DNA of 64,000 nucleotides from Sphingomonas japonica (GCF_006346325.1 NZ_VDYR01000001.1:1240001-1304000), one strand, 5' to 3'. Counted from the stretch's first letter, positions 1-7,498 are shown. The notes: generated from the sequence alone by a model not told the origin. Numbers and translations: made by a program.

Positions 1-960
1 GAGATGGCGAAGCTGACCGGGGGCGGCTTCACCAACCTGCCGCCCGATCGGAAATCGCTGGCAGCCAAGCTGGCGCGCAGCCATGACGCATTTGCGCGCA
101 GCGGCGACAGCGTCATCGACGAACTGTTCCTGCTCGTGCTCGAAAATGTCGAGACCGGCGACGTGCGCGGCACTTGCCAGATCTTCACCAAGGTCGGCGA
201 GCGCTGGCCGTTCTACAGCTATCGTCTCGGCACGCTGACCAAGCATAGCGAGGAACTGGGCCGTACCTTCCGCGCCGAGACGCTGAGCGTGGTCAACGAC
301 CTCGAAGGGTGTAGCGAAGTCGGCGGCCTGTTCCTGCATCCGGGCGAACGTGCTGGCGGGCTTGGGATGCTGCTTGCCCGGTCGCGCTACCTGTTCATTC
401 GCGCGCATCGGGCGCGGTTCGCCGACCGCATCCTCGCCGAGTTGCGCGGCGTGATCGACGAGGCGGGCGGGTCGCCGTTCTGGGACGGGGTCGCCGGACG
501 CTTCTTCGGGATGAGCTTCCAGGAGGCCGACGAATTCAACGCGATCCATGGCAACCAGTTCATCGCCGACCTGATGCCGCGCCACCCCATCTATACCGCG
601 ATGCTGCCCGAAAGCGCGCGTGCCGCGATCGGGCTGCCGCATCCCAGCGGGCGCGCGGCGATGCGGATGCTCGAGAATGAGGGATTCGCGTTCGAGAATT
701 ATGTCGACATCTTCGACGGCGGCCCGACCATGACCGCGCGCGTCGATCAGGTGAAGACGGTGCGCGAGGCCAGCGACGCCGCGGTCGAGGCGATCGGCGA
801 TGCGGCCGAGGATGCGATCGTCGCGACCGGAACGCTCGCCAGCTTCCGCGCGGCAAGCGGACGCGTTGCCCGCGGCGAGGATGGCGTCGTGCTCGATCCT
901 GACACCGCCCGCGTGCTGGGCGTCGGCATCGGCGACACCGTCACGCAGGTCGCGCGCTGA
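1..960 (+). CDS. astA: Arginine N-succinyltransferase, 5' end outside window
   Basis: AstA transfers succinyl from succinyl-CoA to the alpha-amino group of L-arginine, the first step of the ammonia-producing arginine succinyltransferase (AST) pathway in the cytoplasm. The reading frame is open from base 1. The visible protein begins just before TGGGFTNLPPDR, which in the family lies roughly 15-20 residues from the N-terminus, so the true start is upstream of the window and the ATG at 4 is internal. Family-typical segments follow, including GTCQIFTKVGERWPFYSYR, the EVGGLFLHP region and FWDGVAGRFFGMSFQEAD. The stop lies 1 base before the astB start, so the two genes form an operon. Identification is from recognised family sequence; nothing looks disrupted. 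Confidence 0.95.
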   Translation, partial: EMAKLTGGGFTNLPPDRKSLAAKLARSHDAFARSGDSVIDELFLLVLENVETGDVRGTCQIFTKVGERWPFYSYRLGTLTKHSEELGRTFRAETLSVVNDLEGCSEVGGLFLHPGERAGGLGMLLARSRYLFIRAHRARFADRILAELRGVIDEAGGSPFWDGVAGRFFGMSFQEADEFNAIHGNQFIADLMPRHPIYTAMLPESARAAIGLPHPSGRAAMRMLENEGFAFENYVDIFDGGPTMTARVDQVKTVREASDAAVEAIGDAAEDAIVATGTLASFRAASGRVARGEDGVVLDPDTARVLGVGIGDTVTQVAR

Positions 961-961
961 G

Positions 962-2215
962 ATGCTGCGCGAGATCAATTTCGACGGCCTGATCGGGCCG
1001 AGCCACAATTATGCCGGGCTGAGCCCCGGCAATCTGGCAGCGACGCGCAGCCGCGGCGCCACCTCGTCCCCGCGTGCCGCCGCGCTGGAGGGGATCGCCA
1101 AGATGCGCGCCAATCTCGCGCTCGGACTGGTACAGGGCATCCTGCTGCCGCCGCCGCGCCCCGACCATCGCTGGCTCGCCGCGCTCGGCACCGAGTACCC
1201 CGCGGCCGAACCGCATCTCCAGGCGCAGGCGCTGTCGGCGTCGTCGATGTGGGCCGCCAATGCCGCGACGGTCTCCCCCGCGCCCGACACCGCCGACGGC
1301 AAATGCCATCTGACCGTCGCCAATCTGGTGACGATGCCGCATCGCAGCCACGAATGGCCCGACATGCTGGCGCAGCTGCGGCGGGCATTCGCGCACCGCG
1401 ACTTCGTCGTTCACGCCCCGGTGCCGGCGCCGTTCGGCGACGAGGGCGCGGCGAACCATATGCGGCTGTGCGCCGCGCACGACGCGCCGGGCGTCGAGAT
1501 TTTCGTCTACGGCGTTGCCGGCGGCCCCTTCCCCGCGCGCCAGCATGTCGAGGCGAGCAAGGCGGTGGCGCGGGTGCACGGCCTCGATCCCGCCCGCACC
1601 GTGTTCGCCGAACAGTCCGAAGCGGCGATTGCGGCCGGAGCCTTCCACAACGACGTCGTTGCGGTCGCCAACGAACGCGTGCTGTTCGCGCACGAGCTGG
1701 CCTTTGCCGACAAGGCGGCATTGTTCGGCGCCCTCGCCAGGATCATGCCGGAAGTCCAGATAGTCGAGGTTCCCGCCGACCGCATCAGCCTGGCCGAGGC
1801 GATCGCCTCCTATCTGTTCAACGCACAGCTGGTCACGCTGCCGCAGGGAGGCCAGGCGCTGATCCTGCCGAGCGAGGCGCGCGACAACCGCGCCGTGTGG
1901 TCGTGGCTCGAGGAGATGGTCGCGGGCAACGGCCCGATCCGGCAGCTCGAGGTGGTCGATGTCCGCCAGTCGATGGCCAATGGCGGAGGGCCGGCATGCC
2001 TGCGGCTGCGCGTCGTCGCCGATCCGGATACGATCGATCCGCAATTCCTGGTCGACGACGCCCGGCTCGACCGGATCGCGGCGGTCGTCGAGGCGCATTG
2101 GCCCGAGGCGATCGCGCACGATGCGATCGGTGACGGCGCGCTGATCGGCCGCATCGAGGCGGCGCATGCGGCGCTGCTCGAGGCGCTCGATCTTGTCGGG
2201 TTATTTGACAGTTAA
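962..2215 (+). CDS. astB: N-succinylarginine dihydrolase
   Basis: AstB hydrolyses N2-succinylarginine to N2-succinylornithine, CO2 and ammonia, the second AST step. The chosen start (MLREINFDGLIGPSHNY) lies one base after the astA stop and matches the normal N-terminus, where GPSHNYAGLSPGN is a signature. An upstream in-frame ATG at 800 lies inside astA and is unlikely to be used. The protein is about 417 residues, close to the usual 440 or so. The family's LPQGGQALILPSE and SMANGGGPACLRLRV segments are intact. AstC, AstD and AstE, which complete the pathway, are not seen downstream; the next genes are unrelated. Confidence 0.95.
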   Translation: MLREINFDGLIGPSHNYAGLSPGNLAATRSRGATSSPRAAALEGIAKMRANLALGLVQGILLPPPRPDHRWLAALGTEYPAAEPHLQAQALSASSMWAANAATVSPAPDTADGKCHLTVANLVTMPHRSHEWPDMLAQLRRAFAHRDFVVHAPVPAPFGDEGAANHMRLCAAHDAPGVEIFVYGVAGGPFPARQHVEASKAVARVHGLDPARTVFAEQSEAAIAAGAFHNDVVAVANERVLFAHELAFADKAALFGALARIMPEVQIVEVPADRISLAEAIASYLFNAQLVTLPQGGQALILPSEARDNRAVWSWLEEMVAGNGPIRQLEVVDVRQSMANGGGPACLRLRVVADPDTIDPQFLVDDARLDRIAAVVEAHWPEAIAHDAIGDGALIGRIEAAHAALLEALDLVGLFDS

Positions 2216-2280
2216 CCCTGTTCGGTCATGCGTAATTTAGGCAATTGCGCGGCTGGCCCGGTCCTTGCGTTGCGCTCGCC

Positions 2281-2499
2281 ATGTGGTCGAAACTCAAAAG
2301 CCTGTTCACGATCAAGACCAAGTTCGAGGCGTTCCTGATCATCTATGCGCTGGGGCTGGGATCGGCCGAGCGCGGCGTCCATTACCTGCAACAATATCCC
2401 GGCATCGGCGGCTGGCTGTTGTTCGCGGCCTGCCCGGTGGCGGTGTTCATGGCCGCGGTGCGCATCCTCGACTCGGTCGAACGCTCGCAAGCGGACTGA
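2281..2499 (+). CDS. Small two-helix membrane protein, hypothetical
   Basis: The ATG at 2281 gives a 72-residue protein beginning MWSKLKSLFTIKTKFEAF. Two hydrophobic stretches (about residues 14-27 and 43-60, the second around GGWLLFAACPVAVFMAAV) suggest two short membrane helices with a basic N-terminus inside. It ends in a charged tail (DSVERSQAD). I do not recognise a named family, though small proteins of this layout are common in sphingomonads. It lies 65 bases after astB and 13 bases before the tRNA fragment, so it belongs to the ancestral side of the junction. An in-frame start at 2245 would add 12 residues of unlikely sequence. Confidence 0.6.
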   Translation: MWSKLKSLFTIKTKFEAFLIIYALGLGSAERGVHYLQQYPGIGGWLLFAACPVAVFMAAVRILDSVERSQAD

Positions 2500-2511
2500 C
2501 ACCGGTACCGG

Positions 2512-2563
2512 TGGTGCGGGCGGTGGGAATCGAACCCACACTCCTTTCGGAACCGGATTTGAG
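2512..2563 (-). tRNA. 3' half of a tRNA-Leu(CAA) gene, probable attachment-site remnant
   Basis: On the minus strand this reads from an anticodon loop CTCAAAT, then CCGGT (3' anticodon stem), TCC-GAAA-GGA (class II variable arm), GTGGG-TTCGATT-CCCAC (T arm), acceptor strand CGCCCGC, discriminator A and encoded CCA. The long variable arm and A discriminator fit tRNA-Leu, anticodon CAA. The expected 5' anticodon stem (ACCGG), D arm and 5' acceptor (GCGGGCG) are absent: similarity ends at the anticodon loop, a typical crossover region for tyrosine integrases. It is therefore a non-functional copy. An intact copy would be expected at the far right end of the inserted DNA, but I do not see one in this window. 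Confidence 0.7.
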
Positions 2564-2983
2564 TGGGGCGAGACTTCCGTAAGTACTCGATATTGCACGG
2601 TTTTTTTCAATAGAGCCAAAAACTGTGTAAGGTTTTGTGCAAGTTTTTGACTACGTAAACCCGCCGCACGAAAAGTCTGGCGCGTCTACACAGAGGGATA
2701 CTAGCCCCGGTTTATGGGGGCAAGCACGAAGGAAGGTACGGCTAAGGTCGAAAGTCGGTGCACAGGCCCCGACCAGCCCGCTCGTAGCATTGCAAAAGCT
2801 GACGACGATTGCCGCTTGCCCCGCGCGTGCCCCCCCGCCCTTCCCCAACTCGACGATCGCCTTGGCGCGTTGGCGCGGTTAGAGCCAATTCGAGACCGAT
2901 TGGGTTTGCCTGCGGTCGCGCCGGCGCGCCAAACGTGTACCCGAAGCGTGCCGACCCCCTTTGGGGTCCGCGGGAGGTCGTCA
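2564..2983. other. Non-coding junction segment between tRNA fragment and lasso regulator
   Basis: About 420 bases with no convincing gene. Short open frames occur on both strands, but none has a recognisable domain, a good ribosome site or normal codon use. AT-rich tracts near 2600-2650 contrast with the GC-rich flanks and fit the inner edge of an integrated element. No integrase gene is visible here. Confidence 0.5.
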
Positions 2984-3589
2984 GTGGTGGATGGAGCAAC
3001 CGCCGAACGTGTTCACACGCAGTTGAAGGCAGCGATCATGGCTGGCGCGGTCAGCATGCACGCCAGGCTCGATATAGCCGAACTCGCCGGGCAATTCGCG
3101 GTCGGCACAACCCCGGTACGCGAGGCAGCGATGCGGCTTTGGGGCGAGCAGCTGCTTGAGGTTCATCCCAAGGGCGGGTTGCGCGCGGTCTTGGCTACCG
3201 AGGCCCGGTTGCGCGGGCTGCTCGACCTCAATGAACGGCTGGCCACCGCGGCGATCGCCAGCGCGGTCGCGACGGTAGACCGCGCGCCGAGCGCCGCGAC
3301 TTCTGTCGAAGCCCGGGCGCGTGCGATCTTCCGTACGATCGCCGCGCGCACCGGCAATCCGGCATTGGTCACGTTCATCGAGGGACTGAGTGACCGATTG
3401 GCCGTCTTTCGAACGCGAGAACTCGAAATTATGGAAGACGCGGACGGCGACCTCAATCTGCTTGAAGCCGCTCTGCACGATGCGACGCAGATGCGGCGGG
3501 CGCTGCGCCGCTATCATCGCCGCCGCCTCGCAAACGCGCCGGAGTTTGTCTGGGCAGCCACCGCCAATTCCATTGCGGGCGGTGTCTGA
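2984..3589 (+). CDS. GntR-family transcriptional regulator, possibly of the lasso cluster
   Basis: A 201-residue protein with a GntR-type winged helix over about residues 6-70: VHTQLKAAIMAGAV, then IAELAGQFAVGTTPVREAAM, whose TPVREA is the hallmark of the recognition helix. A helical effector domain follows (ERLATAAIASAV, then RTIAARTGNPALVTFIE), resembling the FadR/FCD group but short and without the full set of metal-binding His residues. I choose the GTG at 2984 because GGGAGG lies about 8 bases upstream; longer frames would add low-complexity sequence. It lies 113 bases upstream of the first lasso precursor in the same direction, so control of those genes is a reasonable inference, not a demonstrated one. 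Confidence 0.75.
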   Translation: MVDGATAERVHTQLKAAIMAGAVSMHARLDIAELAGQFAVGTTPVREAAMRLWGEQLLEVHPKGGLRAVLATEARLRGLLDLNERLATAAIASAVATVDRAPSAATSVEARARAIFRTIAARTGNPALVTFIEGLSDRLAVFRTRELEIMEDADGDLNLLEAALHDATQMRRALRRYHRRRLANAPEFVWAATANSIAGGV

Positions 3590-3702
3590 CTGACTGCTGG
3601 TGATCGCGACGCCGCCAGATCGGCAGCGTATCGGCTGGGTGATCTCGCACGGAAGCGCAAGACTCAGCCGGTCGCGATCCCCGCGACACTAGGAGAGCAA
3701 CA

Positions 3703-3837
3703 ATGCGCAATGAACATGAAAACGAGCTGATCGATCTGGGCGACGCCGTCGCCGAAACCAAGGGCACCGCGATCCTCGGCCAGGTCGATCCGCTCAGCGG
3801 ATACCGGTCGGGTGCCGGGTTCTCGAACGAGGATTGA
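3703..3837 (+). CDS. Lasso peptide precursor 1
   Basis: A 44-residue peptide. The leader ends LIDLGDAVAETK, with Thr at -2 of the predicted cleavage site, as the leader peptidase requires and as in astexin-type leaders (LG-x-A-x-x-ETR). Cleavage after Lys20 gives a 24-residue core beginning GTAILGQVDPLSG. Gly1 and Asp9 are correctly placed for a nine-residue macrolactam ring. Tyr14, Arg15 and Phe20 are candidates for bulky plug residues, and the tail ends in NED. A clear ribosome site (AGGAG) lies about 8 bases before the ATG. The match to the second precursor in length, leader and ring position makes this secure. The cyclase gene of the cluster is truncated, so no mature product is expected from these genes alone. 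Confidence 0.88.
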   Translation: MRNEHENELIDLGDAVAETKGTAILGQVDPLSGYRSGAGFSNED

Positions 3838-3846
3838 GCAACCCGG

Positions 3847-3870
3847 GGCGCGGAGCTTCGGCTCCGCGCC
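3847..3870 (+). terminator. Strong hairpin after precursor 1
   Basis: A perfect 10-bp stem (GGCGCGGAGC with GCTCCGCGCC) closes a TTCG tetraloop and starts 9 bases after the precursor stop. The following TTCCTTCC is only a weak U-tract. It may act as an attenuator or an mRNA-stabilising end that raises precursor levels relative to the enzymes. Confidence 0.7.
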
Positions 3871-4024
3871 TTCCTTCCGCCGATGCCCCGCAAGGATCCA
3901 AGCACATGGTCCTGCTCAGACATTATTTCGGCCCAGATCTGCATCGTATCTGCTTTCTGATCCGCAGTTCCGTCCCGATCATTGCAAGGCCGCGAACGGC
4001 GCGGCGCATCAATGGAGGCGAACA

Positions 4025-4159
4025 ATGCAGACCATCGACACTCACGAGTTCACCGATCTCGGCGATGCAGTCATTGAAACTAGGGGCTCGGCCATGGCGG
4101 GCGTGGTCGATCCCCTGGGCGGTTTTCGGCAAACCGCGGGTTTCGCGGCTGAGGACTGA
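4025..4159 (+). CDS. Lasso peptide precursor 2
   Basis: The second 44-residue precursor has leader end FTDLGDAVIETR and a predicted 24-residue core beginning GSAMAGVVDPLGG after Arg20. Gly1, Ala3, Gly6, Val8, Asp9, Pro10, Leu11, Gly13, an aromatic at 14, Arg15, Ala18, Gly19, Phe20 and the final Glu-Asp are shared with precursor 1, while positions 2, 4, 5, 7, 12, 16, 17 and 21-22 vary. Thr at -2 is present and Asp9 again fits a nine-membered ring. A ribosome site (TGGAGG) lies about 7 bases upstream. The pattern points to gene duplication followed by variation of selected core positions. Confidence 0.88.
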   Translation: MQTIDTHEFTDLGDAVIETRGSAMAGVVDPLGGFRQTAGFAAED

Positions 4160-4164
4160 AGGGC

Positions 4165-4193
4165 AGCGGCGCGGGCGCAAACCCCGCGCCGCT
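4165..4193 (+). terminator. Strong hairpin after precursor 2
   Basis: A perfect 11-bp stem (AGCGGCGCGGG with CCCGCGCCGCT) and a 7-base loop lie 5 bases after the precursor stop and 9 bases before the B gene start. There is no U-tract. The sequence differs from the hairpin after precursor 1, but the placement is the same. Confidence 0.7.
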
Positions 4194-4202
4194 AAACCAG
4201 CC

Positions 4203-4818
4203 ATGGACGCTGACCACCCTCCCCTTCGCACCGGCTGCATCGTCGGCGACCGGCTGATCGTGCTCGACCGCCGCACCTCACGCTATTTCGCGGTGCCGCA
4301 CGATAGCAGCACGGTGACGCGCATCCCCGCCGCCCGATCACCAAGCCGAGCTGCTGAGCTGGGTGGACGAACGGCCACCCCGCCGCGACAACGCCCGGAT
4401 CACCTGGGTCGTGCGCGCCCAGACCGCCGCGGCTGCGACCGGCACGGCCGCCAAACCGGCGACGCTCTTCCAGCTCTGGCGCGAGGAACGACGCGCGGCC
4501 CGCCGCCTGCGCACCGGGATCGGGGCCGGGCTCGACCTGCTCGCATCGGTGGCCCGCGGGGAAGAGCGCCCAAGGGCGCAGCAGGCGCTGGTCACGGCCA
4601 GCTGGCGGGCGCGGCGACTGTGGTCGGCGGAGGACCGGTGCCTGCCGCGGTCGATCGCGCTCGCCCGAGTATTGCGGGCAGAGGGAAGCGGCGCCAAGCT
4701 CGTCCTGGGAGTGACGGGGCAACCGTTCGCGACGCATGCCTGGGTGCAGGACGGCGACGTCGTACTCAATGACACCCGCGATCACGTCCGGCTCTTCATG
4801 CCCCTCCTGATCGCATGA
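4203..4818 (+). pseudogene. Lasso B protein (RRE plus leader peptidase), frameshifted
   Basis: In proteobacteria the B protein joins an N-terminal leader-binding RRE (PqqD-like) domain to a transglutaminase-like cysteine protease that removes the leader. The first frame (from ATG 4203) gives RRE-like sequence, GDRLIVLDRRTSRYFAVP, then loses sense near 4320. The second frame resumes at about 4324 (DHQAELLSWVDERP) and runs to the protease end with Cys in EDRCLPRSIAL, His in ATHAWVQ and Asp in VVLND, so the catalytic triad is intact. A net one-base shift separates them, and the RRE appears shorter than usual. The stop overlaps the C start (ATGA). Either this is a real mutation or a base-call error; the truncated cyclase downstream favours decay. 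Confidence 0.8.
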
Positions 4819-5234
4819 CGCCGCGCTATCTGATCCTTGCGCGCGGCGACCATGCGCAACGCCGCGCCATCGCCGAGCGCGTGACCGGTTCGACCGGCCT
4901 GGCCATAGTCGCGGAGTTGCCGACCGCGCTCGTCGTCGCCGATCGGGCCACGAATTACGGGTTGCCCCTCAAGCCCCTCGTGCTCGGCGACATGTTCGCG
5001 CGCCAGACGGGCGAACGCATCGACGAGCGCGAACGCGGAGGGTGCCTGACATCGCCCGACACAATGCTGCGCACGGCATGGGGCCGCTATTTTGCCATGT
5101 TCTCGCGGTTGGCCACGACCGCTGTGGAAAGAACCTTACTTAGTGCTGGCATGAAGGGACGCTACACCTTGCAGATCGCGTCGAGGATGCACATCTCCAA
5201 ATGCGTGAGCGTCAGCATTCCTGGCGAGGTATAG
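4815..5234 (+). pseudogene. Lasso C protein (macrolactam synthetase), truncated
   Basis: The lasso cyclase is an asparagine-synthetase-like enzyme of roughly 570-600 residues that adenylates the ring Asp/Glu side chain and closes the macrolactam. Here only the N-terminal glutaminase-like part is present. It starts MTPRYLILARGD, includes PLVLGDMFAR and ends at about AWGRYFAMF (near 5103). After that the frame continues for about 43 unrelated residues to a stop at 5234. No ATP-binding SGGxDS segment is found downstream. The start overlaps the B stop by ATGA, showing former translational coupling. The cluster cannot make a lasso peptide without a cyclase elsewhere. Confidence 0.8.
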
Positions 5235-5350
5235 GACTTCGCCAATGTCCGCTACTGGGCGGACCTGCCCGACCGCTCTGCAGCCGCAAGAGACCCAAAA
5301 TCGGTTGGCGGTTCATTACCGCGTCATCGTCAATCCAGCAGTGGGTCTAA

Positions 5351-5731
5351 ATGAAATCGACCGTTGCCCTGCTCGCCGCTACTCTGCTCAGCGGCTGCGT
5401 CACGACGCAGGAGCGACCCGCGGTCGAAGGTCCGGTAGGAATCGGCCAGACCGCCTATGTTGACGGCCCACGCGTCCACCCCTTGCGGGTAGTCGAAGAC
5501 AGCCGCTGTCCGATGAACGCGCGCTGCGTCTGGGCCGGACGGGTCGTCGTGCGAGCGGCGGTGGTCACGGGACTTAAAACGCGAACGATGGACCTGATGC
5601 TTGGCGAGCCGATGCGGGTGGCCGACGGTATGCTGACGTTGGTCTCGGTCACGCCAGATCGCATGGCAGGCACACAGCCAACGAAGCGCGAGGACTATCA
5701 CTTCGTGTTCGAATTCTCCGGCGGGCTGTAG
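5351..5731 (+). CDS. Small lipoprotein, hypothetical
   Basis: A 126-residue protein with a short basic N-terminus, a hydrophobic signal and a lipobox LLSGC (Cys about residue 16), so it should be lipidated and anchored in the envelope. The mature part contains CPMNARCVWAGRVVVRA, a Cys-x5-Cys segment also known to me from uncharacterised sphingomonad proteins, and ends in a beta-rich FVFEFSGGL. No enzymatic motif is visible. It stands alone between the lasso relic and a gene-poor stretch. A longer open frame on the opposite strand (5330-6022) covers it but lacks domain or signal features. Confidence 0.75.
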   Translation: MKSTVALLAATLLSGCVTTQERPAVEGPVGIGQTAYVDGPRVHPLRVVEDSRCPMNARCVWAGRVVVRAAVVTGLKTRTMDLMLGEPMRVADGMLTLVSVTPDRMAGTQPTKREDYHFVFEFSGGL

Positions 5732-6380
5732 CTGCGAGCGCGAGCGGCCGCCACTAGGCGATTTATTTCTTGTTTTGGAGCTACGCGTCAGTTTGTCGAT
5801 CCTCGTCAGCGCTTCGCCGCGCTCGCGGTGAAAGGTGTGGCGGCCGATTTTCGCCTTGCCGAAGCTCTCGCCGGGCTGAAGCTCCACGGGGAGCGTGCCC
5901 AAGTCAGCGTCGCGGAGCGGATCGTCGTGCGTCTCGAGTAAGACGACGATGTGAGAGTGCCCCGGCCCAGAGGATACCGCTAGCAACGCTGGCCCTGGAG
6001 CGGAGGCAGGCCCGAGTGTCACGTTGCCACCGCGGTGAAGTCCTCGTGCGCCCAGCGTCGCGTAATGGAGCGGCCCGACGGGGTCGCACGGTGATCGAAC
6101 GCGGATTGCCGATTTCCGCTAAGACCCAGACTCGGACGTTCAGGGCGGCGTGAGGGGTTCGCCGAAAGCGGTCATCCATTCAAGTGTTTTAGACAGCTGG
6201 AGCTTTGCCGCTTGATGGTTGGAACATCTTAACGCGTACGTTGCTAGAGCGGACATCGATCCAGTGAGCGCCGGAGTGACTGGATTTTGCAGGGAGCCGA
6301 TGGCCAGCTTATGAGCCTACGCCTAGTTTGCGAGGATGCGCGCCCATCGCGTCAGGCGCGGATCCTCGCCACTTACCGCC
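5732..6380. other. Intergenic region with interspersed-repeat fragments
   Basis: I see no convincing gene in about 650 bases. Near 6131-6144 (CTCGGACGTTCAGG) and 6161-6182 (GAAAGCGGTCATCCATTC) are two copies of the degenerate motif that recurs in spacers of this window. The short open frames here appear to read through these repeats. Confidence 0.5.
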
Positions 6381-6662
6381 TTAGTTCAGGCGCTCGTGCT
6401 CCAAACTATTGGATCGAATGGCCAGTGTGCCGCCTTCCAATTTGGCAAACTGATCACCGCACCGAATCTCGTTCTCAGCTGCCATACATTCAGGGAAAGT
6501 CTCGTAGATACCCAATTCTTTCCAATTGCCGTACTTACAATAAAGCGCCGCCTCATTGCACACTTGGAAGGCATTCGCGCCCGCTGGAATAATTGGCATA
6601 ATCACCGCCAGAGATCCTCCAAATGCAGCCAAAACAGCTTTCGCAAATACTGTATTACGCAT
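6381..6662 (-). CDS. Small secreted cysteine-containing protein, hypothetical
   Basis: A 93-residue protein starting MRNTVFAKAVLAAFGG. A hydrophobic signal peptide with a likely AxA-type site (GANA, about residue 31) precedes a mature domain of about 62 residues with four cysteines (VCNEAALYC, then ECMAAENEIRC), a spacing that suggests two disulfides in the periplasm. GGAAGGAA lies 6 bases upstream of the ATG on the minus strand, supporting the start. The region is less GC-rich than its neighbours. I do not recognise the family; it may be a periplasmic or secreted small protein. Confidence 0.6.
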   Translation of the reverse strand: MRNTVFAKAVLAAFGGSLAVIMPIIPAGANAFQVCNEAALYCKYGNWKELGIYETFPECMAAENEIRCGDQFAKLEGGTLAIRSNSLEHERLN

Positions 6663-7235
6663 AAGTATTCCTTCCGAGAAAGAGTGACTATATCACCGAA
6701 CACCCGAATGGATTAGTCTATTTGCTGTTAACTACTGTCCAGTTCGCTATGTTCGATACGACATAGGCTAATTTTCACATGCACGCTGTCAAGTGCTTAT
6801 TATCGCACGACAAGAACGCTTGGACGAAGCGTCTAACGCCGTAGTGGAAGCTATCTGCCCGTGAGGAGATTGGAGCGTAGCCGCTGCGCCGCTCGATCGA
6901 TAGGACCCGGCAGCCGATTCTCGGAAACAACCCCGGCCCCTCCTGCAGGGTCTCTGCTCAAGCGCCTTCATCTACGAAGCCGAAAGCGAGCAAGCACAGT
7001 TTGGGGCATCTTGAGTGCGCCGCACCACTAGCGAAAATCTGCTCTGGATGCGCAATCACAGATGTCCGCTAGCTGGGCGTTTCCGGTCATTCGCATTTGT
7101 GGGTTCACGACCTATCCGACCTTCCTCGATTGTACGTCATCAAAGTTGCATCATGGAATTCTCATCAGAATATCATGGCCCGGCGTCGAACGGCCAGCAG
7201 GATGTCACTCCCCAACTTCTCGAGGAGAGTGCCTC
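6663..7235. other. AT-richer intergenic region
   Basis: No gene is supported over about 570 bases. The part from 6680 to 6800 is notably AT-rich and could hold the promoter of the leftward secreted-protein gene. Around 7061-7095 lies another interspersed-repeat copy (GATGTCCGCT, then TTCCGGTCATTCGC). Confidence 0.45.
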
Positions 7236-7403
7236 ATGAACACGACACGCAATTATCTGATGGCTGGGTACATCGTCCTTCTGGGAATTCTCACTGCCAT
7301 AGGCTGGCTTCAGATCGGTCAGACCGACGATGCTCCTGGCGCGGGGATGATCGGCTTATTCGCATTCCTCTCGTCGCTCATCGTTGCCTATCGAATTGCC
7401 TGA
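7236..7403 (+). CDS. Small two-helix membrane protein
   Basis: The ATG at 7236 is preceded by GAGGAG about 9 bases upstream and gives a 55-residue protein, MNTTRNYLMAGYIVLLGILT onward. Two hydrophobic segments (about residues 8-24 and 38-53, the latter GMIGLFAFLSSLIVAYRIA) are separated by a short polar loop (GQTDDAPGA), so both termini probably lie on the same side of the membrane. There is no recognised family. An upstream in-frame start at 7062 would add about 58 residues that read through repeat sequence and is rejected. Confidence 0.55.
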   Translation: MNTTRNYLMAGYIVLLGILTAIGWLQIGQTDDAPGAGMIGLFAFLSSLIVAYRIA

Positions 7404-7498
7404 GTGAAACCATAAGCGCGATAATCAAGCTGCGGTCGCTGGAGCGCCTTTTCGCCCGCTGGGCAACCGCTGAGGCGTTTCTTACGAGTCCATCCGGC

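Noticed and set aside
941..2167. Long minus-strand open frame (408 codons) opposite astB
   Set aside because: It mirrors astB codon structure in a GC-rich gene, is Arg/Gly/Asp-rich and has no domain or ribosome site.
2512..2760. Possible tmRNA
   Set aside because: The 3' end has a class II variable arm typical of tRNA-Leu, and no tag reading frame or tmRNA pseudoknot pattern is visible to the right.
5330..6022. 230-codon minus-strand frame opposite the lipoprotein gene
   Set aside because: The lipoprotein has a clear lipobox and sensible codon use; the antisense frame shows no domain.
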